This document shows, piece after piece, positions 8,134 through 15,791 of a stretch of DNA of 24,225 nucleotides (its first letter is position 1; every line of letters begins with the position of its first letter). Under the pieces are notes generated by a model. That model worked only from the letters and a program-made list of their open reading frames with translations, had not been told where the DNA came from and ran no database searches. The stretch lies in NCBI GenBank assembly GCA_002328035.1, contig DCVL01000052.1, forward strand, positions 1-24,225, read 5' to 3'. Both the position numbers and the translations under genes were made by a program. Source of the stretch: Geobacter sp. UBA2189 (GTDB taxonomy: Bacteria; Desulfobacterota; Desulfuromonadia; Geobacterales; Pseudopelobacteraceae).

Positions 8134-9762
8134 CTACTGAATGGGGTAAGGGTCAATCTGCGCAAGAAGAGCCTGTATTTCTGTTTTACGAACGATTTCG
8201 CATTGTTCAGTCAATACTGAAGCAAGTATCTCGTCGGTAGTCAGTGGGTTGGCAAGTACACTACGCAGCACAGTAATCTCTTCTTTATAACGAGACATCT
8301 GGAGCCTGGTACGGGAGACAAAGGTTTTGCCTGCCTCACGCTGGTACTTCTGCAGCAACAGACAGATCTGATCCAGAATGGCATTTATCCTTGCCTTTTC
8401 TTCAGGCGAGACCTCTGCAAGTTTCTGTTGCACTGTCTTGGGACAATAACGGTATGTCAGGATATTAAGTTCCGGTTCGCTGGTAAGCTCAAAATTGGGG
8501 TGCTGTCTGATTAACTCCGCAAACGTCCTTGCGCGCTGAATCCCCAGGTCTATCAGAATTTCGTATCCCTTGCGGCCAATGATGGAAAGGCCGGCATGGA
8601 TCAGGAGAGCCATTCCAGGCCTAGAACCCTCAAGGGTGTGGCTGCCCAGATCCTTGGAACCGTGGCGCAGTATGTAAGCGGCATGGTGTTCTATCGCTGA
8701 TACAGCGGTAGGATCCTTGAATACAACCATACCGGCGCCCATTGGAACATATAGCTGTTTGTGTGCATCAATTGTGACTGAATCGGCTCTATCTATTCCA
8801 TTCAGCAGCCTGCGGTGGCTGTCCGAAAACAGTGTCGGGCCACCCCAGGCAGCATCTACATGAAAATAACACCCAAGCTCCTCCGCGAAGTCGGCCATCT
8901 CTTCCAAAGGATCGACATTGCCGGTTTCCGTTGTTCCGGCAATACCTACCAGAGCCAGAGGTCTGATATTTTCACCCTGTAGACGACGGCACTCCTCACG
9001 CAATGCCTGCATGTTTATACGGTTGTTTTCAGCGGTCTTTACCTTTATCAGATGGTCGCGACCGATGCCTAAAAGGTCAGCCGCCTTTCCCAGAGAGTAA
9101 TGTCCTCGCTCTGAAACCAGCAGGGCGATCCCGTCAATGCCACGATGCCGAAGCCCCCGGGCAAGCCCCTCCTGGGCGATGCCACGGAATACACCGTCCG
9201 GCGCGAATAAGCGGTTGCGCGCCACCCAGAGTGCTGTAGTATTCGCGATGGTTCCACCGGAACAGACAGCTCCAAGTGCAGCCTGGCTGTTATGAATCCA
9301 TTCTGAATAGAATTCTTTTGGAAAACGGTAGACCAGGTGATGGATCATGGCCAGAACCTGGCGCTCCATCGGAGTGAACGCCTTTGATGTTTCTACCTTT
9401 ACAACGTTCTGGTTGAGAGCCGTCATTAGACGGGCGAGCGGAAGCATGAAGTAAGGAAGCGCCGATGTCATATGGCCGACAAACCCCGGAGCTGCGGTAT
9501 GCACTGATTGAGCCACCAGGTTTGCCTTCACAAACTCCGTATATTCGGAAACATATGTAGGCTCTTCAGGGATAGCGCAGGAGGAAAAACCGGCTTCAAT
9601 CTGTTCCAGGCTCTGCTCGATAGCAACGATATGGGTCTGGAGAAATCCGGCAACATTGTCAGTTATTGCCTGATCTACGGCGCCAAGTGTAGAATCCGGA
9701 GTTTCAGGAACGGTGAAGATTCTGTACAGGGTTTCAAGATTGGCACGAGCCTTGTTGGGCAT
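8134..9762 (-). CDS. panP: PLP-dependent aspartate 1-decarboxylase (PanP type)
   Basis: A 542-residue group II PLP decarboxylase that should make beta-alanine from aspartate, replacing the pyruvoyl enzyme PanD. Family landmarks are the N-terminal GHMTSALPYF, the glycine-rich CSGGTIANTTALW (167-179), the HVDAAWGG (301-308) that contacts the cofactor, and the PLP lysine Lys335 in DAHKQLYVPMG. The assignment as PanP and not glutamate or tyrosine decarboxylase rests on its place as last gene of a panB-panC-panP operon and on overall resemblance to the family. Its ATG overlaps the panC stop by one base (TAATG), with a GGAG site inside panC. No panD is visible. Confidence 0.88.
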   Translation of the reverse strand: MPNKARANLETLYRIFTVPETPDSTLGAVDQAITDNVAGFLQTHIVAIEQSLEQIEAGFSSCAIPEEPTYVSEYTEFVKANLVAQSVHTAAPGFVGHMTSALPYFMLPLARLMTALNQNVVKVETSKAFTPMERQVLAMIHHLVYRFPKEFYSEWIHNSQAALGAVCSGGTIANTTALWVARNRLFAPDGVFRGIAQEGLARGLRHRGIDGIALLVSERGHYSLGKAADLLGIGRDHLIKVKTAENNRINMQALREECRRLQGENIRPLALVGIAGTTETGNVDPLEEMADFAEELGCYFHVDAAWGGPTLFSDSHRRLLNGIDRADSVTIDAHKQLYVPMGAGMVVFKDPTAVSAIEHHAAYILRHGSKDLGSHTLEGSRPGMALLIHAGLSIIGRKGYEILIDLGIQRARTFAELIRQHPNFELTSEPELNILTYRYCPKTVQQKLAEVSPEEKARINAILDQICLLLQKYQREAGKTFVSRTRLQMSRYKEEITVLRSVLANPLTTDEILASVLTEQCEIVRKTEIQALLAQIDPYPIQ

Positions 9763-10613
9763 TATGGTTCATCTCCAAGGAGGGTATTGTCAATAAGGCG
9801 GGTTGAACCGATCTTCACTGCAAGAGCAAACAGGGTTCCTTTTCCGGCGAGACCAACAGGGGTCAGTGTCGTACCGTCCCTGAGCTCCAGATAATCAATT
9901 ACAGCAGAGGGTACGGATTCAATCTGACGGCGAGCCTCAGCCAGCAGACGCTCTACCGATGATTCCCCTTGTGAGAAAAGCTCTCTAACCTTCTGGATTG
10001 CCTGATAAAGACACAGAGCCTGTTGACGTTCAACCGGAGAAAGGTAGCTGTTACGGGAAGACATTGCCAGACCATCCGGTTCACGCACAATAGGCATACC
10101 GATAATCTCAACAGGCAGATTCAGATCCCTTGTCATCTGGCGTATTACGGCCAGTTGCTGGAAATCCTTTTTACCGAACAGGGCTACATCCGGCTGAACA
10201 ATTCCAAACAGTTTGGTCACTACAACCGCTACACCGTTAAAATGGCCGGGGCGGCTTGCCCCGCATAGGGGCTCTGTAAGTGAACCAAGAGATACCGTGG
10301 TCTGGAAACCGGCAGGATACATATCGGCTGCGGTTGGCGCAAAGAGCAGATCAGTTCCGCATGCCTCAGCCAGGGTCATATCCCCCGCCAGATTGCGCGG
10401 GTAGTTGCCAAGGTCTTCATTTGCGGCAAACTGGGTTGGATTTACAAATATGGACAAGACCAGGATATCTCCAAGCTTGCGGCCTTCACGGAGCAGGGAG
10501 GCATGCCCTTCATGCAGGAACCCCATGGTGGGGACAAAGGCTATTCGCTTTCCGAGCTTCTTTAGAGCAAGAACCTCTGACTGCATCTCCTGCGCATCAT
10601 GAATAAGTCTCAT
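9762..10613 (-). CDS. panC: Pantothenate synthetase
   Basis: A 283-residue ATP-dependent ligase joining pantoate and beta-alanine to give pantothenate. The class I-tRNA-synthetase-like signature is present: VPTMGFLHEGHASLL near residue 28, VNPTQFAANED, the FGKKDFQQL lysine segment and AMSSRNSYLS. The length is normal for PanC. The start ATG overlaps the panB stop as ATGA and the stop overlaps the panP start as TAATG. The operon is therefore tightly coupled, and all three enzymes needed from ketoisovalerate and aspartate, apart from ketopantoate reductase, are produced together. No panE is in the window. Confidence 0.96.
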   Translation of the reverse strand: MRLIHDAQEMQSEVLALKKLGKRIAFVPTMGFLHEGHASLLREGRKLGDILVLSIFVNPTQFAANEDLGNYPRNLAGDMTLAEACGTDLLFAPTAADMYPAGFQTTVSLGSLTEPLCGASRPGHFNGVAVVVTKLFGIVQPDVALFGKKDFQQLAVIRQMTRDLNLPVEIIGMPIVREPDGLAMSSRNSYLSPVERQQALCLYQAIQKVRELFSQGESSVERLLAEARRQIESVPSAVIDYLELRDGTTLTPVGLAGKGTLFALAVKIGSTRLIDNTLLGDEP

Positions 10614-11410
10614 GAGAACGAGTGTTCCTCTGTAGGAAAATGTCCTTCTTTTACATCAGTAACATATTGGCGCGCCGCTTCTGTGATTACAGGGGCAAGA
10701 TCGGCATAACGTTTTACAAACTTGGGTGAGTATTTCTCACACAGCCCCAGAATATCATGTATCACCAGCACCTGACCATCGCAGGACGGACCGGCTCCTA
10801 TACCGATGGTCGGAATATCAAGCAGCTCAGTTATACGGGCTGCCAGTCTGGCTGGAATCCCCTCCAGCACGACCGCAAAGGCTCCTGCATCCTGCACTGC
10901 TTGAGCATCCTCCAGAATCTTCTCTGCCTGATCCTTGCGCCCCTGAACCTTGTAACCACCCATACGGTGTACCGATTGGGGGGTGAGTCCCACATGCCCC
11001 ATCACCGGAATATCCATATCTGTAACAGCTCTTATAATGGAGGACATATTCGTGCCCCCTTCTATCTTAACCGCTTCTGCGCCACCTTCTTTCAGCATCC
11101 TGCCACAGTTTTTCAGAGCCTCAAGCTCACCGCTCTGGCAGGCCATAAATGGCATGTCGGCAATCACAAGAGCCTTGGGTCTGGCTCTTACTACAGCCTT
11201 GACGTGATAGAGCATCTCATCCATTGTTACAGGCAGGGTGTTCTCACAGCCGCCAAATACGACGCCGGCAGAATCTCCAACCAGTATCGCATCTACCCCT
11301 CCGGCATCCACCAGCCTGGCCGTAGGATAGTCATATGCGGTAAGCACGGTTATCTTGCGGGCTTCTGACTTCATCAATAATATCTCAGGTATGGTTGTCT
11401 TCTTACGCAT
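10610..11410 (-). CDS. panB: 3-methyl-2-oxobutanoate hydroxymethyltransferase
   Basis: A 266-residue enzyme that transfers a hydroxymethyl group from methylene-tetrahydrofolate to 2-oxoisovalerate, the first pantothenate step. Recognised by LTAYDYPTARLVD (23-35), the metal and substrate site LVGDSAGVV, VKIEGG, the GHVGLTPQSVH stretch and the GIGAGPSCDGQVLV loop. The length is normal. It is the first gene of the panBCP operon. A TTTGGAG site lies 5 nt before the ATG, and a terminator-like hairpin sits immediately upstream on the same strand. Confidence 0.96.
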   Translation of the reverse strand: MRKKTTIPEILLMKSEARKITVLTAYDYPTARLVDAGGVDAILVGDSAGVVFGGCENTLPVTMDEMLYHVKAVVRARPKALVIADMPFMACQSGELEALKNCGRMLKEGGAEAVKIEGGTNMSSIIRAVTDMDIPVMGHVGLTPQSVHRMGGYKVQGRKDQAEKILEDAQAVQDAGAFAVVLEGIPARLAARITELLDIPTIGIGAGPSCDGQVLVIHDILGLCEKYSPKFVKRYADLAPVITEAARQYVTDVKEGHFPTEEHSFS

Positions 11411-11418
11411 TTAGGCTC

Positions 11419-11454
11419 CAAACAAAACAGGCGCACCCGGAACGGTGCGCCTGT
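11419..11454 (-). terminator. Terminator-like hairpin just upstream of panB
   Basis: A perfect 11-bp stem (ACAGGCGCACC at 11427-11437, complement at 11444-11454) with a 6-nt loop. Read on the minus strand it is followed by TTTTGTTT and then the panB ribosome binding site. It is either the terminator of whatever was transcribed from the right, or an attenuator in the panB leader. Before the module at 11689-17285 was present, the nearest upstream minus-strand transcript would have been the fluoride operon. Confidence 0.65.
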
Positions 11455-11625
11455 TACCATTAAACCGGCTGCATCTATGCAACGGCAGGTTCCACACAGC
11501 AGCCGTCCCAGCCCACTATTACAGCAGATCCAGGCGGTATGTCGTCTATTTGCAACTTGGATCAGCCCCCAAAGGGTGGCTGTCTGAATTATGTATACAC
11601 TAACATATTAAAAAGTTTGAATACC

Positions 11626-11688
11626 AGCTGTTTTTTCAGAAACAGAATTACTGCCTTAACACCCCTTCAAGGGCTACAGCTAGAGCCA
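11626..11688. repeat. Left copy of ~60-bp direct repeat (displaced 3' end of the GGGtGRT gene)
   Basis: This 63-bp stretch matches 17286-17346 with one 2-base length difference in a T run and two substitutions, in the same orientation. On the minus strand it reads as the last codons of the GGGtGRT gene (ending VALEGVLRQ and a TAA at 11650-11648) plus the following 20 or so noncoding bases. No intact gene is attached, so this copy is a displaced or duplicated fragment. Confidence 0.9.
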
Positions 11689-11691
11689 GAT

Positions 11692-11715
11692 GGTTGTGCG
11701 GGGTTCCGCACAACC
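11692..11715. other. Perfect 10-bp hairpin beside the left repeat
   Basis: GGTTGTGCGG (11692-11701), loop GGTT, CCGCACAACC (11706-11715). There is no T run on either side, so termination is doubtful. It abuts the left direct repeat, where recombination-site structure could be expected. Confidence 0.5.
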
Positions 11716-11825
11716 AAAACCGGTTATTCTGAAAACCTGCAAAATTACCTGTCTTTATGGCCCGTTATAACGAAGAAACACGTTAGATGTTAGATAATTA
11801 GCAATCATTTAAGAAACACTGTTAT

Positions 11826-11842
11826 TCGGCATGTGCTTTGCT
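11826..11842 (+). promoter_or_regulatory. Sigma-54 (-24/-12) promoter of the cytochrome operon
   Basis: TCGGCATG then TTTGCT. The invariant GG (11828-11829) and GC (11840-11841) are exactly 10 bp apart, and TTGCT is intact. Only one well-conserved -24 base differs from YTGGCAYG. It faces the cytochrome gene, with a leader of about 135 nt. The sigma-54-dependent activator encoded at the end of the same module is the natural candidate regulator. The palindrome CGTTATAACG about 55 bp upstream (11763-11772) is a possible activator site. Confidence 0.65.
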
Positions 11843-11858
11843 ATTCAGGTTACAGCTG

Positions 11859-11899
11859 AAATGTTCTGTTTGGTACGAATCTGAGTCAGTAGAACATTT
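11859..11899. promoter_or_regulatory. Inverted repeat in the cytochrome leader
   Basis: Nine-base arms AAATGTTCT (11859-11867) and AGAACATTT (11891-11899), separated by 23 bp and lying just after the predicted transcription start. A second palindrome, ATACCC-CT-GGGTAT, lies at 11945-11958. They may be operators, or RNA structure. Confidence 0.35.
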
Positions 11900-11988
11900 T
11901 TATGCCTGAGCGTTTATTGCAGGGAACATAAACGGCGCTTTCAGATACCCCTGGGTATATCTAACACGTCAACTAACAGGAGGAAAAA

Positions 11989-13017
11989 ATGAATGATTTG
12001 CACAGAAGGGATTTTATTAAGGGTGTTGCCGTTTTGTCAGGGGCAGCATTGTGTGGTGTGGCAACAACGAATATAGCAAAGGCCGCTGCTCCAGAAACGT
12101 TTGTCGCCCCTCCGTTTCCCTGGGGGTATCAGGAGCTTGATCCCGAGTATGTCAGAAAACTTGGTCACTTGGGATACTACCTTGAAGAGTGTGGTGGTGG
12201 TGCTTTCTGGGCAATCATGACCGCGTTAAAGGAAAAAATAGGTTATCCCTACACCATTTTGCCTATGCCAACTAAAGAACAGTTTATCGAGCACCTTGCC
12301 AGTGGAAAGAAAGAAAGTCCCTTCAACCCGATCTTGATGCAGTATGGCGTAGGGGGGGTGGCAGGCTATGGATCTCTGTGCGGAGCCCCTAACGGATCCG
12401 CCTCTGCTATTACGCTGGTTGTCCCCTTCCATGCTGCAGAGAAGATTATTCCAAGACTCATGCGCTACTACGAGACAGAGGCCTTCCCCACCGATAAGTC
12501 AAATGAATACGCAGTAAAAAAAGAATTTTATCCGCCAAAATACAAGACCGGAAAATCACTGCCACAATCACCCAGCCACTCGGTTTTGTGTCACGTAAGT
12601 GTTGGTAAATGGTGTGAAAAGACCGGCTATGCCAGTGGTTCAAGTGAACGCTCTGAACGTTGTGGCAGGGTAACGGGAGATGTGGCGGCAATGGCGGTAA
12701 TGCTTTTAAATGCCTACCACAAGGGGAATCTGGAAACCGCGTTCCCCATGAAATTGTCGCAGGAAACAGCAGGTTGTATGACCTGTCATACCAAAGGTGA
12801 AAAGTATGAAACAGGTCACTTTACCAGAGGTTCGATGGAGTGCAGCAGCTGTCATACCGACATGAGCCCCCATAAGTCAAAAAACAAGTTGAAGACGGCC
12901 TACGGCATGGACGTTGGCACATTAGCCGGTGCCGCAGCGGTAGGGACTGTTACGGGGATTGGCGCCCATGCAATCAGTAGGCGTGCCAGTAAGGGGGAAA
13001 ACGATGGTGAAGAATGA
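11989..13017 (+). CDS. Tat-exported split-Soret-type diheme cytochrome c
   Basis: A 342-residue periplasmic electron carrier. The N-terminus has a twin-arginine signal (RRDFIKG at residues 6-12, hydrophobic stretch, cleavage near AKAAA). The central part resembles the C_GCAxxG_C_C redox family: Cys68, the GYGSLCGAPNG motif with Cys131, and Cys201, Cys209 and Cys225. It ends with two heme-binding sites, CMTCH (263-267) and CSSCH (285-289). This combination is that of split-Soret cytochrome c, known from Desulfovibrio as a diheme dimer that also carries an Fe-S centre. A C-terminal hydrophobic stretch at about 310-330 could anchor it to the membrane. Tat export fits a cofactor inserted before export. 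The gene has a strong AGGAGG site, overlaps the cytochrome b gene and lies behind a -24/-12 promoter. Confidence 0.85.
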   Translation: MNDLHRRDFIKGVAVLSGAALCGVATTNIAKAAAPETFVAPPFPWGYQELDPEYVRKLGHLGYYLEECGGGAFWAIMTALKEKIGYPYTILPMPTKEQFIEHLASGKKESPFNPILMQYGVGGVAGYGSLCGAPNGSASAITLVVPFHAAEKIIPRLMRYYETEAFPTDKSNEYAVKKEFYPPKYKTGKSLPQSPSHSVLCHVSVGKWCEKTGYASGSSERSERCGRVTGDVAAMAVMLLNAYHKGNLETAFPMKLSQETAGCMTCHTKGEKYETGHFTRGSMECSSCHTDMSPHKSKNKLKTAYGMDVGTLAGAAAVGTVTGIGAHAISRRASKGENDGEE

Positions 13018-13669
13018 AACCATTACTGTTAAGAGGCATAGTTTTCTCTACAGGATGCTGCATTGGCTAATTGTGGCGGAGGTGCTTTTGCTGCTGCTAT
13101 CAGGACTGGGAGTTAGTGAGTATCTGCCGTTTGGAGTTATGAGCAGAGGTGCGGGTAGAAGTCTGCATATTGTCCTCGGTTTAGGCTGGATGGGTACGAT
13201 CACGTTTTTTGTCTATAATTTTGTGATGAGTGGTGAATATAACTGGTTTGGCGTATCCAAGATAGGCAATGCCTTTGATTTCTTTGTGCATGAAGTCAGA
13301 TGTCTTGTGGGTGGCAGGAAAATAGAAAATCCGGTTGGATACGAAGTTGATGAAAAGCGATATGTCGAAAAAATCATGGCAACTGAAGTGTTGGCATGGT
13401 GGGGCTGGCTGGCATTGTGGATTGCAATGGCGCTAACCGGTCTGGCTCTACTCTTTCCCGAAAGTTTCAGCTTGGTAAACCGGCTGTGCCATGGCTTGCT
13501 GCCTGCTTTCAGACATGCTACAGCGGCAACAAGAGTCATCCATATGGCCTTATCTCTGGTGATTGTCGTGTACATCATGATCCATGCATATGCCTCCTGG
13601 GCCTTTGGAATGGTCGGTTCAATGATTTCAGGAAATAAAGAAGAGCGGATAGTTGTGTCAAAAAAATAG
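13004..13669 (+). CDS. Membrane cytochrome b, FdhI/HydC-like
   Basis: A 221-residue four-helix membrane protein. The helices are at about 10-35, 50-75, 125-150 and 180-205. Candidate heme b histidines lie in RMLHWLIV, RSLHIVLG, RVIHMALS and MIHAYASW, as in formate dehydrogenase gamma and Ni-Fe hydrogenase b subunits. It probably passes electrons between the menaquinone pool and the periplasmic split-Soret cytochrome encoded just upstream. The reading frames overlap by 14 bp. I start at 13004 because AAGGGGGAAA precedes that ATG; the longer frame only extends into the cytochrome gene. A GC-rich hairpin follows. Confidence 0.88.
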   Translation: MVKNETITVKRHSFLYRMLHWLIVAEVLLLLLSGLGVSEYLPFGVMSRGAGRSLHIVLGLGWMGTITFFVYNFVMSGEYNWFGVSKIGNAFDFFVHEVRCLVGGRKIENPVGYEVDEKRYVEKIMATEVLAWWGWLALWIAMALTGLALLFPESFSLVNRLCHGLLPAFRHATAATRVIHMALSLVIVVYIMIHAYASWAFGMVGSMISGNKEERIVVSKK

Positions 13670-13697
13670 TGATTCCAACTTGATATATTATTGTCGA

Positions 13698-13730
13698 CCC
13701 CCCTTCCCTGTAAAGGAAGGGGGGATCTCT
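13698..13730 (+). terminator. Hairpin after the cytochrome b gene
   Basis: A ten-base stem CCCCCCTTCC (13698-13707) pairs with 13715-13724 around a 7-nt loop, followed by a weak pyrimidine-rich stretch. It probably terminates or attenuates between the cytochrome pair and tatA. Confidence 0.65.
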
Positions 13731-13784
13731 TTACCTTGGGAATGAATTACAATAAATGGTTTTCTGACAGAGAGGAACAACAGC

Positions 13785-13973
13785 ATGTTTGGATTAGGAA
13801 TGCCGGAACTGGCTGTGATTGGCGGAATTATGCTGGTTATCTTCGGGCCAGGCAGGCTGCCGCAACTGGGAGCCTCTTTGGGAGGTGCCATCAAGAGCTT
13901 TCGCGCTGCAACCGATACTAGCGACAAGCAGGTCGAGTGTGGTGACTGCAAAAAACATGAGGAGAACAAGTAG
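13785..13973 (+). CDS. tatA: TatA/TatE-type twin-arginine translocase subunit
   Basis: A 62-residue protein with the canonical TatA plan: a short N-terminus, one membrane helix (about 6-20), the hinge FGPGRLPQLG and an amphipathic helix (LGGAIKSFR). It forms the Tat pore with TatC. Its place 115 bp behind a Tat substrate suggests a dedicated copy for exporting the split-Soret cytochrome. No tatC is present, so it must use one encoded elsewhere. The short polar tail contains a C-x2-C (ECGDCKK), which TatA proteins do not normally need. GAGAGGA precedes the ATG. Confidence 0.93.
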   Translation: MFGLGMPELAVIGGIMLVIFGPGRLPQLGASLGGAIKSFRAATDTSDKQVECGDCKKHEENK

Positions 13974-14150
13974 ATGGGTAGAATGAAGGGAAGTCCCCGT
14001 TACAATGTAATTTCAATGCGCGTCAGTGATGAAGAGCACAAGCAGATGGAAACGTTAGTGCTCTGTACTCGTAAGTCAGTATCGAAACTGATGAGGGAGG
14101 CGATGGTGGATCAGATCGAGGGACGGATGCTCGAACACCAGCTACCTTGA
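13974..14150 (+). CDS. Ribbon-helix-helix (Arc/CopG-like) DNA-binding protein
   Basis: A 58-residue protein whose ATG directly abuts the tatA stop codon. The segment RYNVISMRVSDEEHKQM has the beta-strand plus helix of a ribbon-helix-helix domain, followed by a second helix ending SVSKLMREAMVDQI. Such proteins bind DNA as dimers and repress transcription. No toxin partner follows, so it is more likely an autoregulator or a module regulator than an antitoxin. An ATG four codons downstream is an alternative start. Confidence 0.75.
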   Translation: MGRMKGSPRYNVISMRVSDEEHKQMETLVLCTRKSVSKLMREAMVDQIEGRMLEHQLP

Positions 14151-14309
14151 ATATATGAATACATATCGAATAGTTTGAATCAAAATTTCATCTGATCGTC
14201 TTTAGCTGTGGTATTGTAGCATTGTGGGCACAGAAGAAATGATTGATGACATTCTGTCGCGATAAGGCAGTGCGGTTCAGGGGGACGGCGTGTCGAAAAA
14301 GGTAGCTAT

Positions 14310-15791
14310 ATGGGGATGAATCGCAATCTGGCATTTTTCAGCGGCGTAATAATAACGTTTGTAACTCTGGCGGCTATTGTAGCTGCTTGGGGTATATATA
14401 GCCTGAACAATGCCTTTATCTCTCTCCACCAGCATGAAGTTACCACCAAGATTGAAACCATCAAGATTGCCCGTGATGTCAATTATGTTTCTCGCCTTAC
14501 CCGTAACATCATGCTTGGATCCAATTTTGAAGAGGACATGCAGGAGCTTGAGGAAACTGCGAACAGTATTGCCAGCTCTTTTGACGTGCTGACCAGAGCT
14601 GCTCATGACAAAAACGATCAAAAACTGGTGGAACAGGCCAGACGTGACACCATGGCCTTTGTTAATAACTGCATAGAACGGATGGAACGGATCAGGGATA
14701 TCCCGGCTGGTCTTCGCAATAAGGCGTATAAAAACTACAAAAAAGAGGCCACCCCGCTGGCCATGAAATCGCGGGCAAGCTTCATGGCCATCATTCAGGC
14801 CGCAGATCTGCGCTTTGAAATGGGTAATAAGCAGTTCCCCAAAACCATTCACCGTACCTTTACCCTAATATTTATTGCAGGAGCCATGATTGCACTCTTT
14901 TTTCAGCTTTCTACCAAGGGATACAAGGAACGCCGCCTTGCAGAAGCCGCATTGCGAAGGGCTCATCAGGAACTTGAACTAAGGATTGCCGAGCGTACCG
15001 CAGAGCTCCTGGCTACCAACAGCTCTTTACTCGAAAAAATTGATGAATTAAAGACCACGGAAGGTATTCTGCGCGAATCTCGTGACAATGCAGTTCAGGC
15101 CGGGAAACTTGCGGTTCTGGGTCAGATGTCGGCAGGGATCAGCCATGAGATTAACCAGCCATTGACTGCCATTCACACCTATACCGATAACGCGATCAGT
15201 TTCCTTGAAAAGGGACGTGTACCGGAAGCACTTGAAAACCTTGGGGTGATCAGCCGCATGACTGAGCGGATTGGAACTATTGTTGCCGAAATAAAGTCAT
15301 TCTCCCGAAAGTCCCCTGCAGAAAAACAGCGTATCAGTATTATCACTGCCATTAACCATGCCAGTATGCTGGTGGAACCACAGCGTCGCCAACTCAATGC
15401 GATACTTGATCTGCAACCATTTCAGGAAACACTCCAGGTCTGGGCTGATCCTGTCCGTTTGGAACAAGTCCTGGTCAATCTGATCCGTAATGGTCTGGAC
15501 GCCGTTACGGATCAGCCGGAAAAACGGGTAACAGTGTCAATTTTACAACAGAATTCAGAAGTCCAGATCATCATCCGAGATACCGGGCAGGGTATTGCGG
15601 ATGAAATTTTTCCACACCTGTTTGAATCATTTGTTACAACAAAGCCGATTGGCTTGGGGGTGGGGCTTGGGTTGGCCATATCACATATGATAATCACCGA
15701 TCTTGGCGGTAGACTCACTGCCAGAAATCCTGATACAGGAGGGGCAGAGTTTACCATTACTCTGGAGGAGGTGGACAGTGGACAATCATAA
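14310..15791 (+). CDS. DctB/NtrB-like membrane sensor histidine kinase
   Basis: A 493-residue membrane kinase. Transmembrane helices at about 8-30 and 186-205 flank a roughly 155-residue periplasmic helical sensor that is rich in Met/Arg and resembles four-helix-bundle sensors. A coiled coil follows (about 215-255). The H box GISHEINQPLTAIHTY has phospho-acceptor His279, the type found in DctB-family kinases. The ATPase domain shows NLIRNGLDAV, DTGQGI and GLGVGLGLAIS. It overlaps the regulator gene by 14 bp and should phosphorylate that product. By location the stimulus probably concerns the cytochrome module. The ATG at 14310 has only a weak purine stretch upstream; the second Met (residue 3) is an alternative. 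Confidence 0.93.
   Translation: MGMNRNLAFFSGVIITFVTLAAIVAAWGIYSLNNAFISLHQHEVTTKIETIKIARDVNYVSRLTRNIMLGSNFEEDMQELEETANSIASSFDVLTRAAHDKNDQKLVEQARRDTMAFVNNCIERMERIRDIPAGLRNKAYKNYKKEATPLAMKSRASFMAIIQAADLRFEMGNKQFPKTIHRTFTLIFIAGAMIALFFQLSTKGYKERRLAEAALRRAHQELELRIAERTAELLATNSSLLEKIDELKTTEGILRESRDNAVQAGKLAVLGQMSAGISHEINQPLTAIHTYTDNAISFLEKGRVPEALENLGVISRMTERIGTIVAEIKSFSRKSPAEKQRISIITAINHASMLVEPQRRQLNAILDLQPFQETLQVWADPVRLEQVLVNLIRNGLDAVTDQPEKRVTVSILQQNSEVQIIIRDTGQGIADEIFPHLFESFVTTKPIGLGVGLGLAISHMIITDLGGRLTARNPDTGGAEFTITLEEVDSGQS

Larger units (their letters stand above)
11455..11988. other. Gene-free region with repeat, hairpins and sigma-54 promoter
   Basis: About 530 bp without a convincing gene. 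From left to right it holds: a 26-codon minus-strand frame with a TTG start, ending at 11476-11478 (contains VGWDGCC); the left ~63-bp direct repeat; a perfect 10-bp hairpin at 11692-11715; a 10-bp palindrome CGTTATAACG at 11763-11772; a -24/-12 promoter; and two inverted repeats before the cytochrome gene. Confidence 0.5.

Noticed and set aside
11550..11570. In-frame TGA before the short Cys-Cys frame as a possible selenocysteine codon
   Set aside because: A further stop lies eight codons upstream and I could not identify a SECIS-like hairpin at the right distance.
11539..11793. An 84-codon plus-strand frame
   Set aside because: It runs through the direct repeat in the antisense frame of the GGGtGRT gene end; the shared peptide with the frame at 17278 comes only from the repeat.
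14277..14852. A 191-codon minus-strand frame
   Set aside because: It lies opposite the sensor kinase gene, which has full domain motifs; the reverse frame has no recognisable domain.
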